From DYIB01 sp049320945 (lineage in GTDB: Bacteria > Pseudomonadota > Gammaproteobacteria > Burkholderiales > Rhodocyclaceae): 13,304 nt of DNA. Position numbers and translations under genes: made by a program. This document shows, piece after piece, positions 1 through 6,940 of the stretch. The DNA is taken from positions 1 to 13,304 of the forward strand of contig JBMOQT010000075.1 in NCBI GenBank assembly GCA_049320945.1, written 5' to 3'. How positions within the stretch are numbered: position 1 is the stretch's first letter; the number at the start of each line of letters is the position of its first letter. The notes beneath the pieces were generated by a model. That model was not told the DNA's origin and made no database searches. It saw only the letters and a program-made list of their open reading frames with translations.

Positions 1-624
1 GTGGCGGCCTTTCGCGGCGAGTTGCGGCGCCGTCTGATCGCGGCGCGCGAGGCCTTGGCGCCGCACGCGCACCGGGCCGCCAGCGCCGCCATCGAGGGTT
101 CGCTGGAAGCGCTGCTCAGCGCGCTGCCCCTGTCCACCCTCGCCTTCTGCTGGCCGTTCCGCGCCGAGTTCGACGCACGCCCATTGGTCACGCGCCTGCT
201 CAAGCGCGGCCTGCGCGCGGCGCTGCCGGTGGTAGTCGACGACGGCGCGCCCCTGCTGTTCCGCGCCTGGACCCCGGACAGCGCCATGAGCGACGACCGC
301 TATGGCATCCATATTCCCGTGTCGGGCGAGCCGCTTGCCCCCGAACTGATCCTCATGCCCGTCAATGCCTTCGACGCGCAAGGGTTCAGGCTGGGTTATG
401 GCGGCGGCTACTTCGACCGCACCCTGGCGGCGGCCACACCCCGTCCGCTGGCGCTCGGCGTCGGCTTCGAGCTGGCGCGGGTGGACAGCATCCGTCCCCA
501 GGAGTATGACTTGCGCATGGACGCCATCGTCACCGAGGCGGGGATTTTCCTCGCGGACGAGGCAGGACTGCGCGGCGCGGACGCAGCCGGCGCCGCCGCC
601 GCGCTGGAGAAGAAACTACCCTAG
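1..624 (+). CDS. 5-formyltetrahydrofolate cyclo-ligase (5' end possibly cut by window edge)
   Basis: Cytoplasmic enzyme that uses ATP to turn 5-formyl-THF into 5,10-methenyl-THF, returning a stored folate to one-carbon metabolism (MTHFS/YgfA family). The hallmark glycine-rich motif GYGGGYFDR lies at residues 132-140. It is preceded by LILMPVNAFDAQGFRLG and followed by ALGVGFE and a MDAIVTE segment near the C-terminus, in the usual order. The frame opens with GTG at base 1. The N-terminal helix (RGELRRRLIAAREAL) is the normal start of the family, so little or nothing is missing, but the true start may lie upstream. The length of about 207 residues is normal. The gene ends convergently with ilvA, overlapping it by 9 bases (616-624). 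The C-terminal tail, rich in Ala and ending EKKLP, is not conserved in the family as far as I know. The family call is firm; the start is uncertain. Confidence 0.92.
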   Translation: MAAFRGELRRRLIAAREALAPHAHRAASAAIEGSLEALLSALPLSTLAFCWPFRAEFDARPLVTRLLKRGLRAALPVVVDDGAPLLFRAWTPDSAMSDDRYGIHIPVSGEPLAPELILMPVNAFDAQGFRLGYGGGYFDRTLAAATPRPLALGVGFELARVDSIRPQEYDLRMDAIVTEAGIFLADEAGLRGADAAGAAAALEKKLP

Positions 625-2130
625 GAACATGCGGTAGGCCGGGTTGCCGGTCTCGTCCGCATACTCGTAGCCCAGGCGCTCCAGGAAGGCACGGAACTCC
701 GCCATTTCGTCCGGCGGCACCTGCATGCCCACCAGCACCCGGCCGTAATCGGCACCGTGGTTGCGGTAGTGGAACAGGCTGATGTTCCAGTCGGGCTGCA
801 TGGACTGCAGGAACTTCATCAGGGCGCCGGGGCGCTCGGGGAAGGTGAAGCGGTAGATCAGCTCGTTGTCCACCCGGGGCGCGTGGCCGCCGACCATGTG
901 GCGCACGTGCAGCTTGGCCATCTCGGCGTCGGTGAGATCCAGGGTGGGCAGGCCGTGGGCGCGCAGGCTCTCCACCAGGCGCTGGGACTCGGCGCGGTTA
1001 TGCACCTGCACGCCGACGAACACGTGGGCCTCGCGCGGATCGGCGTAGCGGTAGTTGAACTCGGTGATGTTGCGGTGGCCGATGAGGGAGATGAACTTCT
1101 TGTAGGCGCCCGGCTCCTCGGGCAGGGTCACCGCCAGCACCGCTTCCCGCTGCTCGCCCACCTCGGCGCGCTCGGCGACGAAGCGCAGGCGGTCGAAGTT
1201 GATGTTGGCGCCGCTGGCCACCGCCACCAGGATCTTGTCCCGCAGCTTGTGGCGCGCCGCGTACTCCTTGGCGCCGGCGATGGCCAGGGCGCCTGCCGGC
1301 TCCAGGATGGAACGGGTGTCCTCGAACACATCCTTGATGGCGGCGCAGATGGCGTCCGTGTCCACCAGCACCATCTCGTCCACATATTGCTTACAGAGAC
1401 GGAAGGTTTCCTCGCCCACCAGCTTCACCGCCGCGCCGTCGGCGAACAGGCCCACCTGGGCCAGGCGCACCCGCTCCCCCTTGGCCAGGGACCGGGTCAT
1501 GGCATCGGCGTCGGCGGCCTCGACGCCGATGATCCTGATGTCGGGCCGCAGGCGCTTGACGTAGGCCGCCACGCCGGAAATCAGCCCGCCGCCGCCGACG
1601 GTGCAGAAGATGGCATGGATGGGCTTGGGATGCTGGCGCAGGATCTCCATGCCCACCGTGCCCTGGCCGGCGATCACATCCGGGTCGTCGTAGGGGTGCA
1701 CGAAGGTGAGCTTCTGCTCCTTCTCCAGCTCGCGGGCGTGGGCATAGGCTTCGTCGTAGGAATCCCCCGTCAGCACCACCTCGGCGCCGCGGGACTCCAC
1801 CGCCTGCACCTTGATGTGGGGCGTAGTGGTGGGCATGACGATCACCGCCCGGCAGCCCATCTTCTGGGCCGCCAAGGCCACGCCCTGGGCGTGGTTGCCG
1901 GCGGAGGCGGCAATGACGCCCCGCTTCAGGGCCTGGGCCGAGAGATGTGCCATCTTGTTGTAGGCGCCGCGCAGCTTGAAGGAGAACACCGGCTGCATGT
2001 CCTCGCGCTTGAGCAGCAGCCGGTTGTGCAGGCGCGCCGACAGGTTGGGGGCGTGCTCGAGGGGCGATTCGATGGCCACGTCGTACACCTGGGCATTGAG
2101 GATTCTTTCGAGGTAGTCGGGCGGGGACAT
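616..2130 (-). CDS. ilvA: Threonine ammonia-lyase, biosynthetic
   Basis: PLP enzyme that deaminates L-threonine to 2-oxobutanoate, the first step of isoleucine biosynthesis. The 504-residue length fits the long biosynthetic form. The PLP lysine is K52 in SFKLRGAYNKM, the SAGNHAQG substrate loop is at 77-84, and the glycine-rich phosphate-binding loop VGGGG is at 179-183. From about residue 325 come two ACT-like regulatory segments (EAVLAVTLPEEPGAYKKF..., then IYRFTFPERPGALMKF...), ending NPAYRMFLG as in enterobacterial IlvA. These segments in the family sense isoleucine and valine, so feedback inhibition by isoleucine is expected. The ATG at 2130 gives the normal short lead-in before the PLP domain; no strong Shine-Dalgarno is visible. 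It appears to be transcribed alone. The only oddity is the 9-base convergent overlap with the folate gene. Confidence 0.96.
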   Translation of the reverse strand: MSPPDYLERILNAQVYDVAIESPLEHAPNLSARLHNRLLLKREDMQPVFSFKLRGAYNKMAHLSAQALKRGVIAASAGNHAQGVALAAQKMGCRAVIVMPTTTPHIKVQAVESRGAEVVLTGDSYDEAYAHARELEKEQKLTFVHPYDDPDVIAGQGTVGMEILRQHPKPIHAIFCTVGGGGLISGVAAYVKRLRPDIRIIGVEAADADAMTRSLAKGERVRLAQVGLFADGAAVKLVGEETFRLCKQYVDEMVLVDTDAICAAIKDVFEDTRSILEPAGALAIAGAKEYAARHKLRDKILVAVASGANINFDRLRFVAERAEVGEQREAVLAVTLPEEPGAYKKFISLIGHRNITEFNYRYADPREAHVFVGVQVHNRAESQRLVESLRAHGLPTLDLTDAEMAKLHVRHMVGGHAPRVDNELIYRFTFPERPGALMKFLQSMQPDWNISLFHYRNHGADYGRVLVGMQVPPDEMAEFRAFLERLGYEYADETGNPAYRMFLG

Positions 2131-2155
2131 GCGTGGGCGGCCGCAAAAAGGCTAA

Positions 2156-2185
2156 AGGTTAGCAGGCGCCCGCCCCGGGCAGCAA
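2156..2185 (-). promoter_or_regulatory. Possible ilvA promoter
   Basis: On the minus strand TTGCTG (2180-2185) and TAACCT (2156-2161) are separated by 18 bases. The second hexamer is preceded by TGC, giving an extended -10 look. Both hexamers match consensus poorly (3 of 6), but the spacing is right and the site lies about 25 bases upstream of the ilvA ATG in otherwise very GC-rich DNA. No leader peptide or attenuator is visible. This is a tentative call. Confidence 0.3.
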
Positions 2186-2205
2186 GGATGGTCGCGGCCC
2201 GCCGC

Positions 2206-2230
2206 GCCCGGCACGGGCCGCGGGCCGGGC
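2206..2230 (-). terminator. GC-rich hairpin after the chelatase-like gene
   Basis: A perfect 7-base inverted repeat (GCCCGGC at 2206-2212 and GCCGGGC at 2224-2230) with an 11-base loop lies 20 bases past the stop of the minus-strand gene at 2251-3975 and before the ilvA promoter region. It has no T-run, so it is not a classical intrinsic terminator. It could act as an RNA 3'-end stabiliser or Rho-assisted end. In DNA this GC-rich, such a hairpin can also arise by chance. Confidence 0.3.
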
Positions 2231-2250
2231 CGTTGTACTGCGGCGGCGAA

Positions 2251-3975
2251 TCAGTGCCGATGTCCATGGCGGGACGCCGCCTGGGCCGTGGGCGCCGGCA
2301 CCGCCAGCCCCTTGCCGTCCAGGGCCCGCGCCACCTGCTCCTCCAGCCAGCGGGCGAACAGGGGATGGGGCGCGAAGCCGGTGCCGGCACGGAATTCCAG
2401 CCCCGCCAGCAGCTTCGCTTCAGGGCCGGCGCCGGTGGTGCGGGCGGGGATGACGATGGCCGTACCGTCGCGGGAGGCCTCCTCCACCCAGCCCCGCACC
2501 TGGCGCACCCAGGGTTCGCGCTTGTCGGGCCAGTCCTCCCGCCAGGTGGCCACGCGAATGTCCCGGAACCTCGCGCCGCCTTTGGCCTTCATCTGGGCGG
2601 CCAGGGACTCCAGGACCCGGAGCCATTGCTCGTTGCGCCCGTCGTCGCCGGCGCCGTGGGCGGTGAGGATCACCGTTTCCCGCGCCGGGTCGCGCGACAA
2701 GGCCTGGGCGCGCTCCAGCAGGGCCTGGGCGAACAGGCCGTGGTCGTCCAGGCCGCCCGCCGACAGCAGCACGGCGCCAGAACGGATGCGCGCCACCGGG
2801 GGGCCGGCGCCGTGGCCGTGGTCGTCATGCTCCTCGCCATGGCCGTGGTCGTGCTCGCCCGTGCCCGGGTCCAGGTGCGGCGCCCGGGCTTCCAGGTCGC
2901 GTCCGATCAGGCGCTCGATGTCGCGCTCGAAGCTGTCGGCCAGGCCGAACACGCGCACGATGACGATGGCGCGCACGCCCCGCTGTTCCAGCTTGCGCAC
3001 GGCGCGCTCCAGGATGGGTGGATCAGCCATGGAGAAGGCGTACTCCACCGGATGGCGGGCCTCCAGGGGGCGCGCCCCCTGGCGCATGGTTTCGTTCCAG
3101 TGCCAGTCGGAGCCGTGGGCGGCGACGATCACGCCGATCTGGTCGGCGCGCCAGGGCAGCGCCCGGTTGGCTTCCCGGCGCATCCAGGTAAGCGCCAGGG
3201 GCGTCAGGGGTTCCTCCTCCAGCAGTTGGCTGTCGGCCGTCACGGCGCGCCTCAAGGTATTGGCGAAAGCCATCATGCTGTCCAGCTTCTTGCCCAGGTG
3301 CAGCGGCGCCACCACGGCGCCGGCGGTCTCCTTGAGCCGCGCCTGGGCGCGGGCGCGCAGGGTCTCTTCATCCGCCGCCCCCGGCTCCGGCCACGCCACC
3401 GCCTCCACCGAGCTGAAACCCAAGCGCGCTGCAGCGTGCTGGCCGATGCGGCGCAGGTCACCGGCCAGACGCTCCGCCGCAGCCGAGTCGGCGGCGCCAC
3501 TGCCCACCAGCACCAGGCGCCGATCCTTGGCCGGGGGCATGGCGCGCAGGCGGTCCGCCAGGGCCTCCACGGCAAAATAGCTGGCGCCGAAGGTGCGGCC
3601 CCAGGCGACGGGCAGTTCTCTCGCCGCCGCCACGGCGGTCTTCAGGGTGGCGAAGCGGCTCTCCGCCTCGGACACGAACAGGGGCAGCACCACCACTTGG
3701 CGGGCGCCGCGGCGCTTCAGCTCGGCCAGGGCCGCGTGCACCGTGGCGCGGGTGCGCTCATCGGTGACGAACACCAGGGCGGCGTTGTGCTTCCCGGCAA
3801 AGGCATCGAACAGGTCGCGAATCTCCTCGTCGCCCAGGAAGCCCCGATCGGGGGCGGCCACCAGGAAGCCGATCTCATGATCGGCCGGGGCGGCGCCGCG
3901 CCCCACCCGATCGCCCACGGCGGCGCCGATGGGCATGAGCAGGGCAAACAGGATCCACAACAGGGGATAGCGCAT
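2251..3975 (-). CDS. Exported His-rich protein with CbiX-like (chelatase-fold) repeats
   Basis: A 574-residue protein. It starts with a hydrophobic Sec-type signal or anchor (about residues 4-21, LLWILFALLMPIGAAVG). At least three segments resemble the CbiX/SirB class II chelatase fold. The first is residues 35-135, with VVVLPLFVSEAESRF. The second is 278-360, with GVIVAAHGSDWHWNE (the family's HGS-type strand end) and an IVIVRVFGLADS strand. The third is 400-545, with VILTAHGAGDD. The 155-260 stretch (LVLVGSGAADS... VVAPLHLGKK) may be another degenerate unit. Between segments two and three sits a His/Asp cluster, HDHGHGEEHDDHGHG (375-389), and the protein ends RHGHRH; both look like metal-binding tails. 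AGGAG overlapping the stop of the upstream TonB receptor gene supports the ATG at 3975. Known class II chelatases insert Co, Ni or Fe into tetrapyrroles in the cytoplasm. An exported, multi-unit form next to a receptor suggests periplasmic metal or tetrapyrrole handling, which is inference. The exact reaction is unknown. Confidence 0.8.
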   Translation of the reverse strand: MRYPLLWILFALLMPIGAAVGDRVGRGAAPADHEIGFLVAAPDRGFLGDEEIRDLFDAFAGKHNAALVFVTDERTRATVHAALAELKRRGARQVVVLPLFVSEAESRFATLKTAVAAARELPVAWGRTFGASYFAVEALADRLRAMPPAKDRRLVLVGSGAADSAAAERLAGDLRRIGQHAAARLGFSSVEAVAWPEPGAADEETLRARAQARLKETAGAVVAPLHLGKKLDSMMAFANTLRRAVTADSQLLEEEPLTPLALTWMRREANRALPWRADQIGVIVAAHGSDWHWNETMRQGARPLEARHPVEYAFSMADPPILERAVRKLEQRGVRAIVIVRVFGLADSFERDIERLIGRDLEARAPHLDPGTGEHDHGHGEEHDDHGHGAGPPVARIRSGAVLLSAGGLDDHGLFAQALLERAQALSRDPARETVILTAHGAGDDGRNEQWLRVLESLAAQMKAKGGARFRDIRVATWREDWPDKREPWVRQVRGWVEEASRDGTAIVIPARTTGAGPEAKLLAGLEFRAGTGFAPHPLFARWLEEQVARALDGKGLAVPAPTAQAASRHGHRH

Positions 3976-3981
3976 GGCAGG

Positions 3982-3986
3982 CTCCT
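3982..3986 (-). promoter_or_regulatory. Ribosome binding site of the chelatase-like gene
   Basis: On the minus strand AGGAG overlaps the TAG stop of the TonB receptor gene and lies 6 bases before the ATG at 3975. This fixes the start and suggests translational coupling of the two genes. Confidence 0.75.
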
Positions 3987-6240
3987 AGAACTGGTAGCTG
4001 AAGCTGGCAGACAGGGTGCGCCCGGGCTGGCTGTAGAAATCCACACCCGCCGGATTGCGCGCGTCGGCCTGGCGGATGTCGCCCCACAGCCAGTATTTCT
4101 TGTCGAACAGGTTATGCACGGCGACGGTGAACCGGGCACCGCGCGCCAGGCGCCACCAAGCGGACAGGTCGAGCACGCCGTAGCCGGGGGTGCGCAACCA
4201 GGGGTCGGGGGTGGGATCCGTCTGGCTGCGCCAGTCGTTGATGCGCGTCTTGCGCGCGGCGGCGCGCAGGCGCGCCTCGGCGCTCCAGGCGCCCGCCAGC
4301 CGCGCCAGGCCCAGGGACAGGCGCGCCGGCTCGACGCTGTTGAGGGGCTGGCCGGTGCTCTCGTCGGTGCCGTGGGCCCAGGCCGCCGCGCCGTCGGCCC
4401 GCCAGCCGGGGGCGAAATCCCAGGCGGCGCGGGCTTCCAGGCCGTAGATGCGCACCCGCGACAGGTTCACCGCCATGATGGTGTTGGCCAGGCCGCTCAG
4501 GCAGCGGGGATCGCCGGGGCAGGCGAGGCGCACGCTTTCGATGAAGTTGCGGTAGCGGTTGTCGTAGAGGGCCAGCTGGCCGCGCACGGGGCCGGTGTGC
4601 AGCTTGGCGCCCAGCTCGACGCCGACACTGGTCTCCGGCCGCAGGTCCGGGTTGGGGCTTACGCCATAGCTCTGCACGCTGTTGCGGAACACGCCGTTCA
4701 CCTCTTCGTAGTTGGGCGCGCGAAAGCCTCGCGCCACCTGGCCGTACAGGGAATAGGCCGGGGCCAGGCGCCACAGGACGCCCAGCTTGGGGGAGAAGGC
4801 CGCGTCGGTCTGCTTTACGGCGCTGCGGTTGAGGGAGGTCAGCACCTGCTGCACCAGCGGGTCCACCTCCGGCGTGAGCCGGCGCCAGTCGTAGCGCAGG
4901 CCGGGGATCAGGCTGAGCTTGCCGTCCGCCAGCCCGGCGATCTCGTCCTGGACGAACAGGCCCACCGTGTCCGTGTAGCCGACGGGGAAGTCACGCAGGG
5001 GGAAGGACTCGCCCGCCAGGCTCTTGGTGAAGGTGCCGGTGGTCAGGTTCCAGATGCGGGCATCGCGCTTTTCCTCGGTTTTCACCCGGGACAGATCCAC
5101 CCCATAGGTGAGCAGGTGTTCCTGGCTCCAGGCGCGCGCCCCCGATTCGAACTGGACGCCGCCACCGGTAGCCGTCTGCGAAAAGAAGAAGTCCTGCTCG
5201 ATGAAGCAGGTGTTGGCGCCGCCGCTGACCGCTGAGCAGGTGCTGGTGGTATTGCTGCGCGTCTGCCGGTTGAAGTTCTCGGTGTCGGCGTCCTGGCGAT
5301 AGAGGCGCGCCGTCATGCGCTCGTAGAAAAGGCCTTGGGGCTTGTGCTCCCACTCCAGGCTGGCGCGCAACCGCCGGCTGCTGTCGTCGCCCGCCATGGC
5401 CGTCACCCGGGGCAGGGAGGCAGCCAGACGCTTGACGATGATGGCCACGTCCTGGTCGCGCCCTTCCAGCGCCAGGGCCAGACGATGGCCGGCAGCCGGG
5501 CGCAGGGCGAACTTGAGCAGCACCCCCTGGTCGCGCACGTCCTGGGGATTGGGACGGGTGCGGTTGGGCGCAGTCACGTCCAGGTCGCCCTGGTTGTCGA
5601 ACTCCTTGGCGTCGGTGCGGGAATAACCTACCAGGGCCTCGATCGCTTCGCCGCGCCAGGCGCCCAGCAGGGTGTTGGTGAGCCCCTCGTTGGCGCCGGT
5701 ATAACCCAGCCGGTAACGCACGCCGGCAAGGTCTTTGTCGCCGAGCAGGTCGGCCGGGTCCAGGGTGAGGTAGCCCACCACGCCGCCCATGGCGTCGGAG
5801 CCGTACAGGCTGGAGGCCGGCCCGCGCAGGATTTCCACGCGCTTGAGGAAGTCGGTGGATGCGGTGAGGGGCGCGCTCAGGGTGAAATTGGTGGGCCCGC
5901 CCCCGTCGCGGAAATCAGGCAGGCGCACCCCATCCACCAGCTGGGCCACCCGGTTGTCCTCGATGCCCCGGATGTTGATGCGGGTGGCGCCGAAGCGGCG
6001 CAGGTCCCGGGGCATTGCCACGTCCGGATCGTCCCGGAACAGGTCGGCCTCGTCCGCGGGCAGGCGGCGCCGCAGCTCCTCCCCGTCCCGCACCGTGACG
6101 GTGGCCGCCACGTCCTCGGCGGCCGCCTCGTTGCGGGTGGCGGTGACGGTGATGGTCTTGAGTTCGTTTTCAGCCAGGGCCGGAAGCGGCCCCGCCAGAG
6201 CCAGCAATACGGCCGCGGTCAGCGGTCTTTTGGACAGCAT
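3985..6240 (-). CDS. TonB-dependent outer-membrane receptor, haemoglobin/transferrin-like type
   Basis: A 751-residue outer-membrane active transporter powered by TonB/ExbBD. The signal peptide is residues 1-23 (cleavage after ALA), followed by a TonB-box-like LKTITVTATR at 27-36. The plug domain spans about 45-160, with RINIRGIEDNRVAQLVDGVR and VEILRGPASSLYGSDAMGGVV, closest in style to haem/haemoglobin receptors. The rest is a 22-strand-type barrel ending in aromatic SFSYQF. FRAP (506-509) and NPDL (530-533) flank the loop that in haem receptors carries a ligand histidine; here no His lies between them. Two extracellular-type Cys pairs (C335/C345 and C574/C580) may form disulfides. GGGAGG just upstream supports the ATG at 6240. 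The gene is first in an operon with the chelatase-like gene, under a Fur-type site. The substrate is not determinable: haem, another metallo-tetrapyrrole or a metal chelate are all open. Confidence 0.93.
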   Translation of the reverse strand: MLSKRPLTAAVLLALAGPLPALAENELKTITVTATRNEAAAEDVAATVTVRDGEELRRRLPADEADLFRDDPDVAMPRDLRRFGATRINIRGIEDNRVAQLVDGVRLPDFRDGGGPTNFTLSAPLTASTDFLKRVEILRGPASSLYGSDAMGGVVGYLTLDPADLLGDKDLAGVRYRLGYTGANEGLTNTLLGAWRGEAIEALVGYSRTDAKEFDNQGDLDVTAPNRTRPNPQDVRDQGVLLKFALRPAAGHRLALALEGRDQDVAIIVKRLAASLPRVTAMAGDDSSRRLRASLEWEHKPQGLFYERMTARLYRQDADTENFNRQTRSNTTSTCSAVSGGANTCFIEQDFFFSQTATGGGVQFESGARAWSQEHLLTYGVDLSRVKTEEKRDARIWNLTTGTFTKSLAGESFPLRDFPVGYTDTVGLFVQDEIAGLADGKLSLIPGLRYDWRRLTPEVDPLVQQVLTSLNRSAVKQTDAAFSPKLGVLWRLAPAYSLYGQVARGFRAPNYEEVNGVFRNSVQSYGVSPNPDLRPETSVGVELGAKLHTGPVRGQLALYDNRYRNFIESVRLACPGDPRCLSGLANTIMAVNLSRVRIYGLEARAAWDFAPGWRADGAAAWAHGTDESTGQPLNSVEPARLSLGLARLAGAWSAEARLRAAARKTRINDWRSQTDPTPDPWLRTPGYGVLDLSAWWRLARGARFTVAVHNLFDKKYWLWGDIRQADARNPAGVDFYSQPGRTLSASFSYQF

Positions 6241-6312
6241 CGTACCTCCCGAAGCGAGCAGTCGTGGCTGGCTGGCTCGGCGGGGGCCGATCGGCTGGCT
6301 GTTGAATGAGCA

Positions 6313-6333
6313 AAATGAGAATACTTCTTATTT
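6313..6333. promoter_or_regulatory. Fur-box-like operator
   Basis: The inverted repeat AAATGAGAA-TAC-TTCTTATTT has 8 of 9 arm positions paired. It closely resembles the TGAGAAT-type half-sites of proteobacterial Fur boxes. It overlaps the -10 and spacer of the TonB receptor promoter, so iron-loaded Fur would be expected to repress. It stands out as an AT-rich island in GC-rich DNA. It also lies about 47 bases upstream of the divergent membrane-protein gene at 6380 and could affect both. Zur-type control is a less likely alternative. Confidence 0.78.
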
Positions 6334-6346
6334 ACCTGAAAATCAA
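6318..6346 (-). promoter_or_regulatory. Promoter of the TonB receptor operon
   Basis: On the minus strand TTGATT (6341-6346) and TATTCT (6318-6323) are separated by exactly 17 bases, each matching consensus at 4 of 6. The predicted transcript starts near 6311 with a leader of about 70 bases. The Fur-like repeat covers the -10, which is the expected geometry for a repressor site. Confidence 0.65.
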
Positions 6347-6379
6347 GGCCGGCGCGCAGTTTGGTTAAACTCGCCGCTA

Positions 6380-6793
6380 ATGACCGAATGGCTGACCCAG
6401 TTCCCTGTGAGCCTCGGCGGCCTGTTCGTCGCCAGCTTCCTCGCCGCCACCCTGTTGCCGGGCGGCTCGGAAGCCCTGCTGTTCGCCCTGCTGCGCCTGC
6501 AGCCGGAGCACTCGGCCGCCGCCCTGGCCCTGGCCACCGCCGGCAACACCCTGGGCGGCATGACCACCTACTGGATGGCACGCCTGCTGCCCCAGACCCG
6601 CCTGCCGCCGCGCCTGGAGCTGGTGCGCCGCCACGGCAGCCCCATCCTGCTGCTCGCCTGGGCGCCGGTGGTGGGCGATGCCTTGTGCGCCGCCGCCGGC
6701 TGGCTGCGGGTCAACTGGCTGGCCAGCATGGCGTGGATGGCCGGCGGCAAATTGCTCCGCTACCTGCTGGTCGCCGCCGCCGCGCTGCAATAG
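6380..6793 (+). CDS. Small YqaA/DedA-like inner-membrane protein
   Basis: A 137-residue integral membrane protein resembling E. coli YqaA, a short DedA (SNARE-associated/VTT) relative. Signs are LAATLLPGGSEALLFALL near residues 22-39, a GNTLGGMTTYWMARLL segment around 55-70, and the SPILLLAWAPVVGDALCAAAGWLRVNW stretch near 86-112, all characteristic of this small family. Hydrophobic segments cover most of the chain. DedA relatives are linked to lipid or proton-dependent transport, but the role of the short YqaA forms is not settled. The ATG at 6380 is chosen because no other start codon gives a shorter, cleaner N-terminus; the open frame upstream crosses the promoter and Fur site of the divergent TonB gene. 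No Shine-Dalgarno is visible. It diverges from the TonB operon and is followed by the riboswitch region. Confidence 0.82.
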   Translation: MTEWLTQFPVSLGGLFVASFLAATLLPGGSEALLFALLRLQPEHSAAALALATAGNTLGGMTTYWMARLLPQTRLPPRLELVRRHGSPILLLAWAPVVGDALCAAAGWLRVNWLASMAWMAGGKLLRYLLVAAAALQ

Positions 6794-6802
6794 GCGAGCG
6801 CC

Positions 6803-6832
6803 TTGTGAAAAATCCGGGCTTGCCCTTATACT
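6803..6832 (+). promoter_or_regulatory. Promoter of the ZTP riboswitch transcript
   Basis: TTGTGA (6803-6808) and TATACT (6827-6832) lie 18 bases apart. The -10 matches consensus at 5 of 6. The expected start, near 6839-6840, falls immediately before the first base of the riboswitch P1 stem, which is strong positional support. The -35 begins 10 bases after the stop of the upstream membrane-protein gene. Confidence 0.7.
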
Positions 6833-6842
6833 TCGCCTGCGT

Positions 6843-6917
6843 TCCGTGTTACTGGCGCTTGGGTGGAATGAACCACCGGGAAGCATGGAGCGTGTCGGTT
6901 CGCCGCGCGCCTGGGCA
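6843..6917 (+). ncRNA. ZTP (pfl) riboswitch aptamer
   Basis: Matches the ZTP/pfl riboswitch in primary and secondary structure. P1 pairs TCCGTG (6843-6848) with CATGGA (6884-6889), six pairs including one G-U. The conserved junction reads TTACTGGCG. P2 pairs GGTGG (6862-6866) with CCACC (6873-6877), followed by the conserved CGGGAAGC. The pseudoknot pairs GGCGC (6854-6858) with GCGCC (6907-6911). The invariant CCTGGGCA is at 6910-6917. A small CGG-TTCG-CCG hairpin (6896-6905) forms the 3' domain. The class senses the purine intermediates ZTP/ZMP, which accumulate when 10-formyl-THF is short, and normally switches on purine or folate genes. Here the downstream SD (6929-6934) makes translational control likely, with no clear intrinsic terminator. 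The downstream target is unusual. Confidence 0.88.
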
Positions 6918-6928
6918 AGCATTTGATC

Positions 6929-6934
6929 GAGGAG
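6929..6934 (+). promoter_or_regulatory. Strong ribosome binding site after the riboswitch
   Basis: GAGGAG sits 11 bases beyond the end of the aptamer core and 6 bases before the ATG at 6941. It is the best Shine-Dalgarno in this intergenic region and the likely output point of the riboswitch. Confidence 0.65.
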
Positions 6935-6940
6935 CGGCCC

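Noticed and set aside
757..5235. A 1492-codon open frame on + antisense to ilvA, the chelatase-like gene and the TonB receptor.
   Set aside because: It spans three well-recognised minus-strand genes; its composition (very rich in Gly, Ala, His, Gln, Val) is the mirror of GC-rich codon use, and it shows no domain of its own.
5789..6379. Upstream extension of the YqaA-like frame.
   Set aside because: It would cover the 5' end, promoter and Fur-like site of the divergent TonB gene; the family-like protein begins at the ATG at 6380.
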